Shown here piece by piece: positions 4,690-5,140 of a stretch of DNA of 5,140 nucleotides. Position 1 is the first letter of the stretch. Every line of letters begins with the position of its first letter. This DNA is from Chitinophagaceae bacterium (GTDB lineage: Bacteria; Bacteroidota; Bacteroidia; Chitinophagales; Chitinophagaceae). The position numbers and the translations under genes are program-made. The stretch lies in assembly GCA_020846105.1 (NCBI GenBank), contig JADLEN010000325.1, forward strand, positions 1-5,140. Reading direction: 5' to 3'. Below the pieces are notes generated by a model. That model had not been told where the DNA came from and did not search any database. It saw nothing but the letters and a program-made list of their open reading frames with translations.

Positions 4690-5140
4690 ATGGATAAACC
4701 TCTCTTCGAACAGCTAGATTTTGAACACCAAGACTTTACCGAGACCAAGCTGCCCTTTGGCGAGTACGAGCATTGCACTTTTGCACATTGCAATTTTGGC
4801 AATGTGCAACTGGCCAACTATGTTTTTGACCATTGCCGTTTCGAGAACTGTAACCTAAGCGCGGCAAATTTTCAAGGCACTTCGCTGCGCAATATCCTTT
4901 TTGTACACTGCAAATTATTGGGCATCCACTTCGATTATTGCAATCCTTTTTTGTTCGAAGTGTCTTTCGAAAACTGCTTGCTGCAGCTTGCTTCTTTTTA
5001 CCAATGCAAACTGAAGCATACAAAATTCGAGAACTGCAATTTGCAAGAAGTAGACTTTAGCGAGTGCAACCTTAGCGCCGCCAGCTTTGATAATTGCGAC
5101 CTTGGCAATGCCATTTTCGACCAAAGTATTTTAGAAAAAA
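4690..5140 (+). CDS. Pentapeptide-repeat protein (3' end beyond window)
   Basis: The first 150 residues of a pentapeptide-repeat protein, still open at the right edge. After a short N-terminus (MDKPLFEQLDFEHQDFTETK) the repeats run from about residue 22 to the edge, with Phe or Leu every fifth residue, as in CTFAHCNFG, CRFENCNLSAANF and CNLQEVDFSECNLSAASF. Such repeats fold into a right-handed square beta-helix. Eleven Cys (29, 34, 49, 54, 74, 84, 96, 106, 116, 126, 136) sit at the inward small-residue position, two before the central Phe/Leu. The register slips by two residues between C84 and C96 around Pro86, a likely loop. There is no signal peptide or membrane segment, so it is probably cytoplasmic. 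Some relatives (Qnr, MfpA, McbG) bind type II topoisomerases, but nothing here establishes that. The frame is open upstream to 4435 with another ATG at 4555; the 4690 start is preferred because repeat-like sequence begins there. Divergent from the haem unit, with no evident functional link. Confidence 0.85.
   Translation, partial: MDKPLFEQLDFEHQDFTETKLPFGEYEHCTFAHCNFGNVQLANYVFDHCRFENCNLSAANFQGTSLRNILFVHCKLLGIHFDYCNPFLFEVSFENCLLQLASFYQCKLKHTKFENCNLQEVDFSECNLSAASFDNCDLGNAIFDQSILEK

Noticed and set aside
4617..5124. Minus-strand open frames of 66-95 codons
   Set aside because: They are antisense to the pentapeptide repeats; their apparent low-complexity pattern is the reflected repeat of that gene.

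Overview
The window looks like a chromosome segment from a member of the Bacteroidota, probably of a Chitinophagales or Sphingobacteriales type. Three things point there: a type IX secretion (T9SS) C-terminal sorting domain on a protein with a typical signal peptide ending in Ala-Gln, A-rich gene leaders with no Shine-Dalgarno motif, and moderately AT-rich DNA. The assignment is inferred from these traits, not from a database match.

Four and a bit genes run leftward on the minus strand and read as one haem (hemin) acquisition unit. In transcription order they are: a T9SS-secreted protein with two HmuY-like repeats (3078-4343), the haem-binding lipoprotein HmuT (2126-2986), the FecCD-type permease HmuU (1093-2145), the ATPase HmuV (278-1093), and the start of the cytoplasmic haem-handling protein HmuS (1-264, cut by the left edge). 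hmuT and hmuU overlap by 20 bp, hmuU and hmuV overlap in a TAATG, and hmuV and hmuS are 13 bp apart. The inferred flow is capture of haem outside the cell by the secreted protein, passage through a TonB-dependent receptor not present here, periplasmic hand-over to HmuT, import through HmuUV, and use or breakdown by HmuS.

On the right, a 346 bp spacer (4344-4689) separates the haem unit from a divergent plus-strand pentapeptide-repeat protein (from 4690, cut by the right edge). The spacer holds an 11 bp inverted repeat with arms 115 bp apart, a 22 bp-period direct repeat just upstream of the pentapeptide gene, and a very short open frame of doubtful reality.

The points most worth a second look are: (i) an HmuV Walker A loop in which the near-invariant Gly before the catalytic Lys is Val; (ii) a probable T9SS-delivered haemophore with duplicated HmuY-like repeats fused to a sorting tail; (iii) a His where the haem-ligating Tyr is expected in HmuT; and (iv) repeat structure in the two intergenic gaps.
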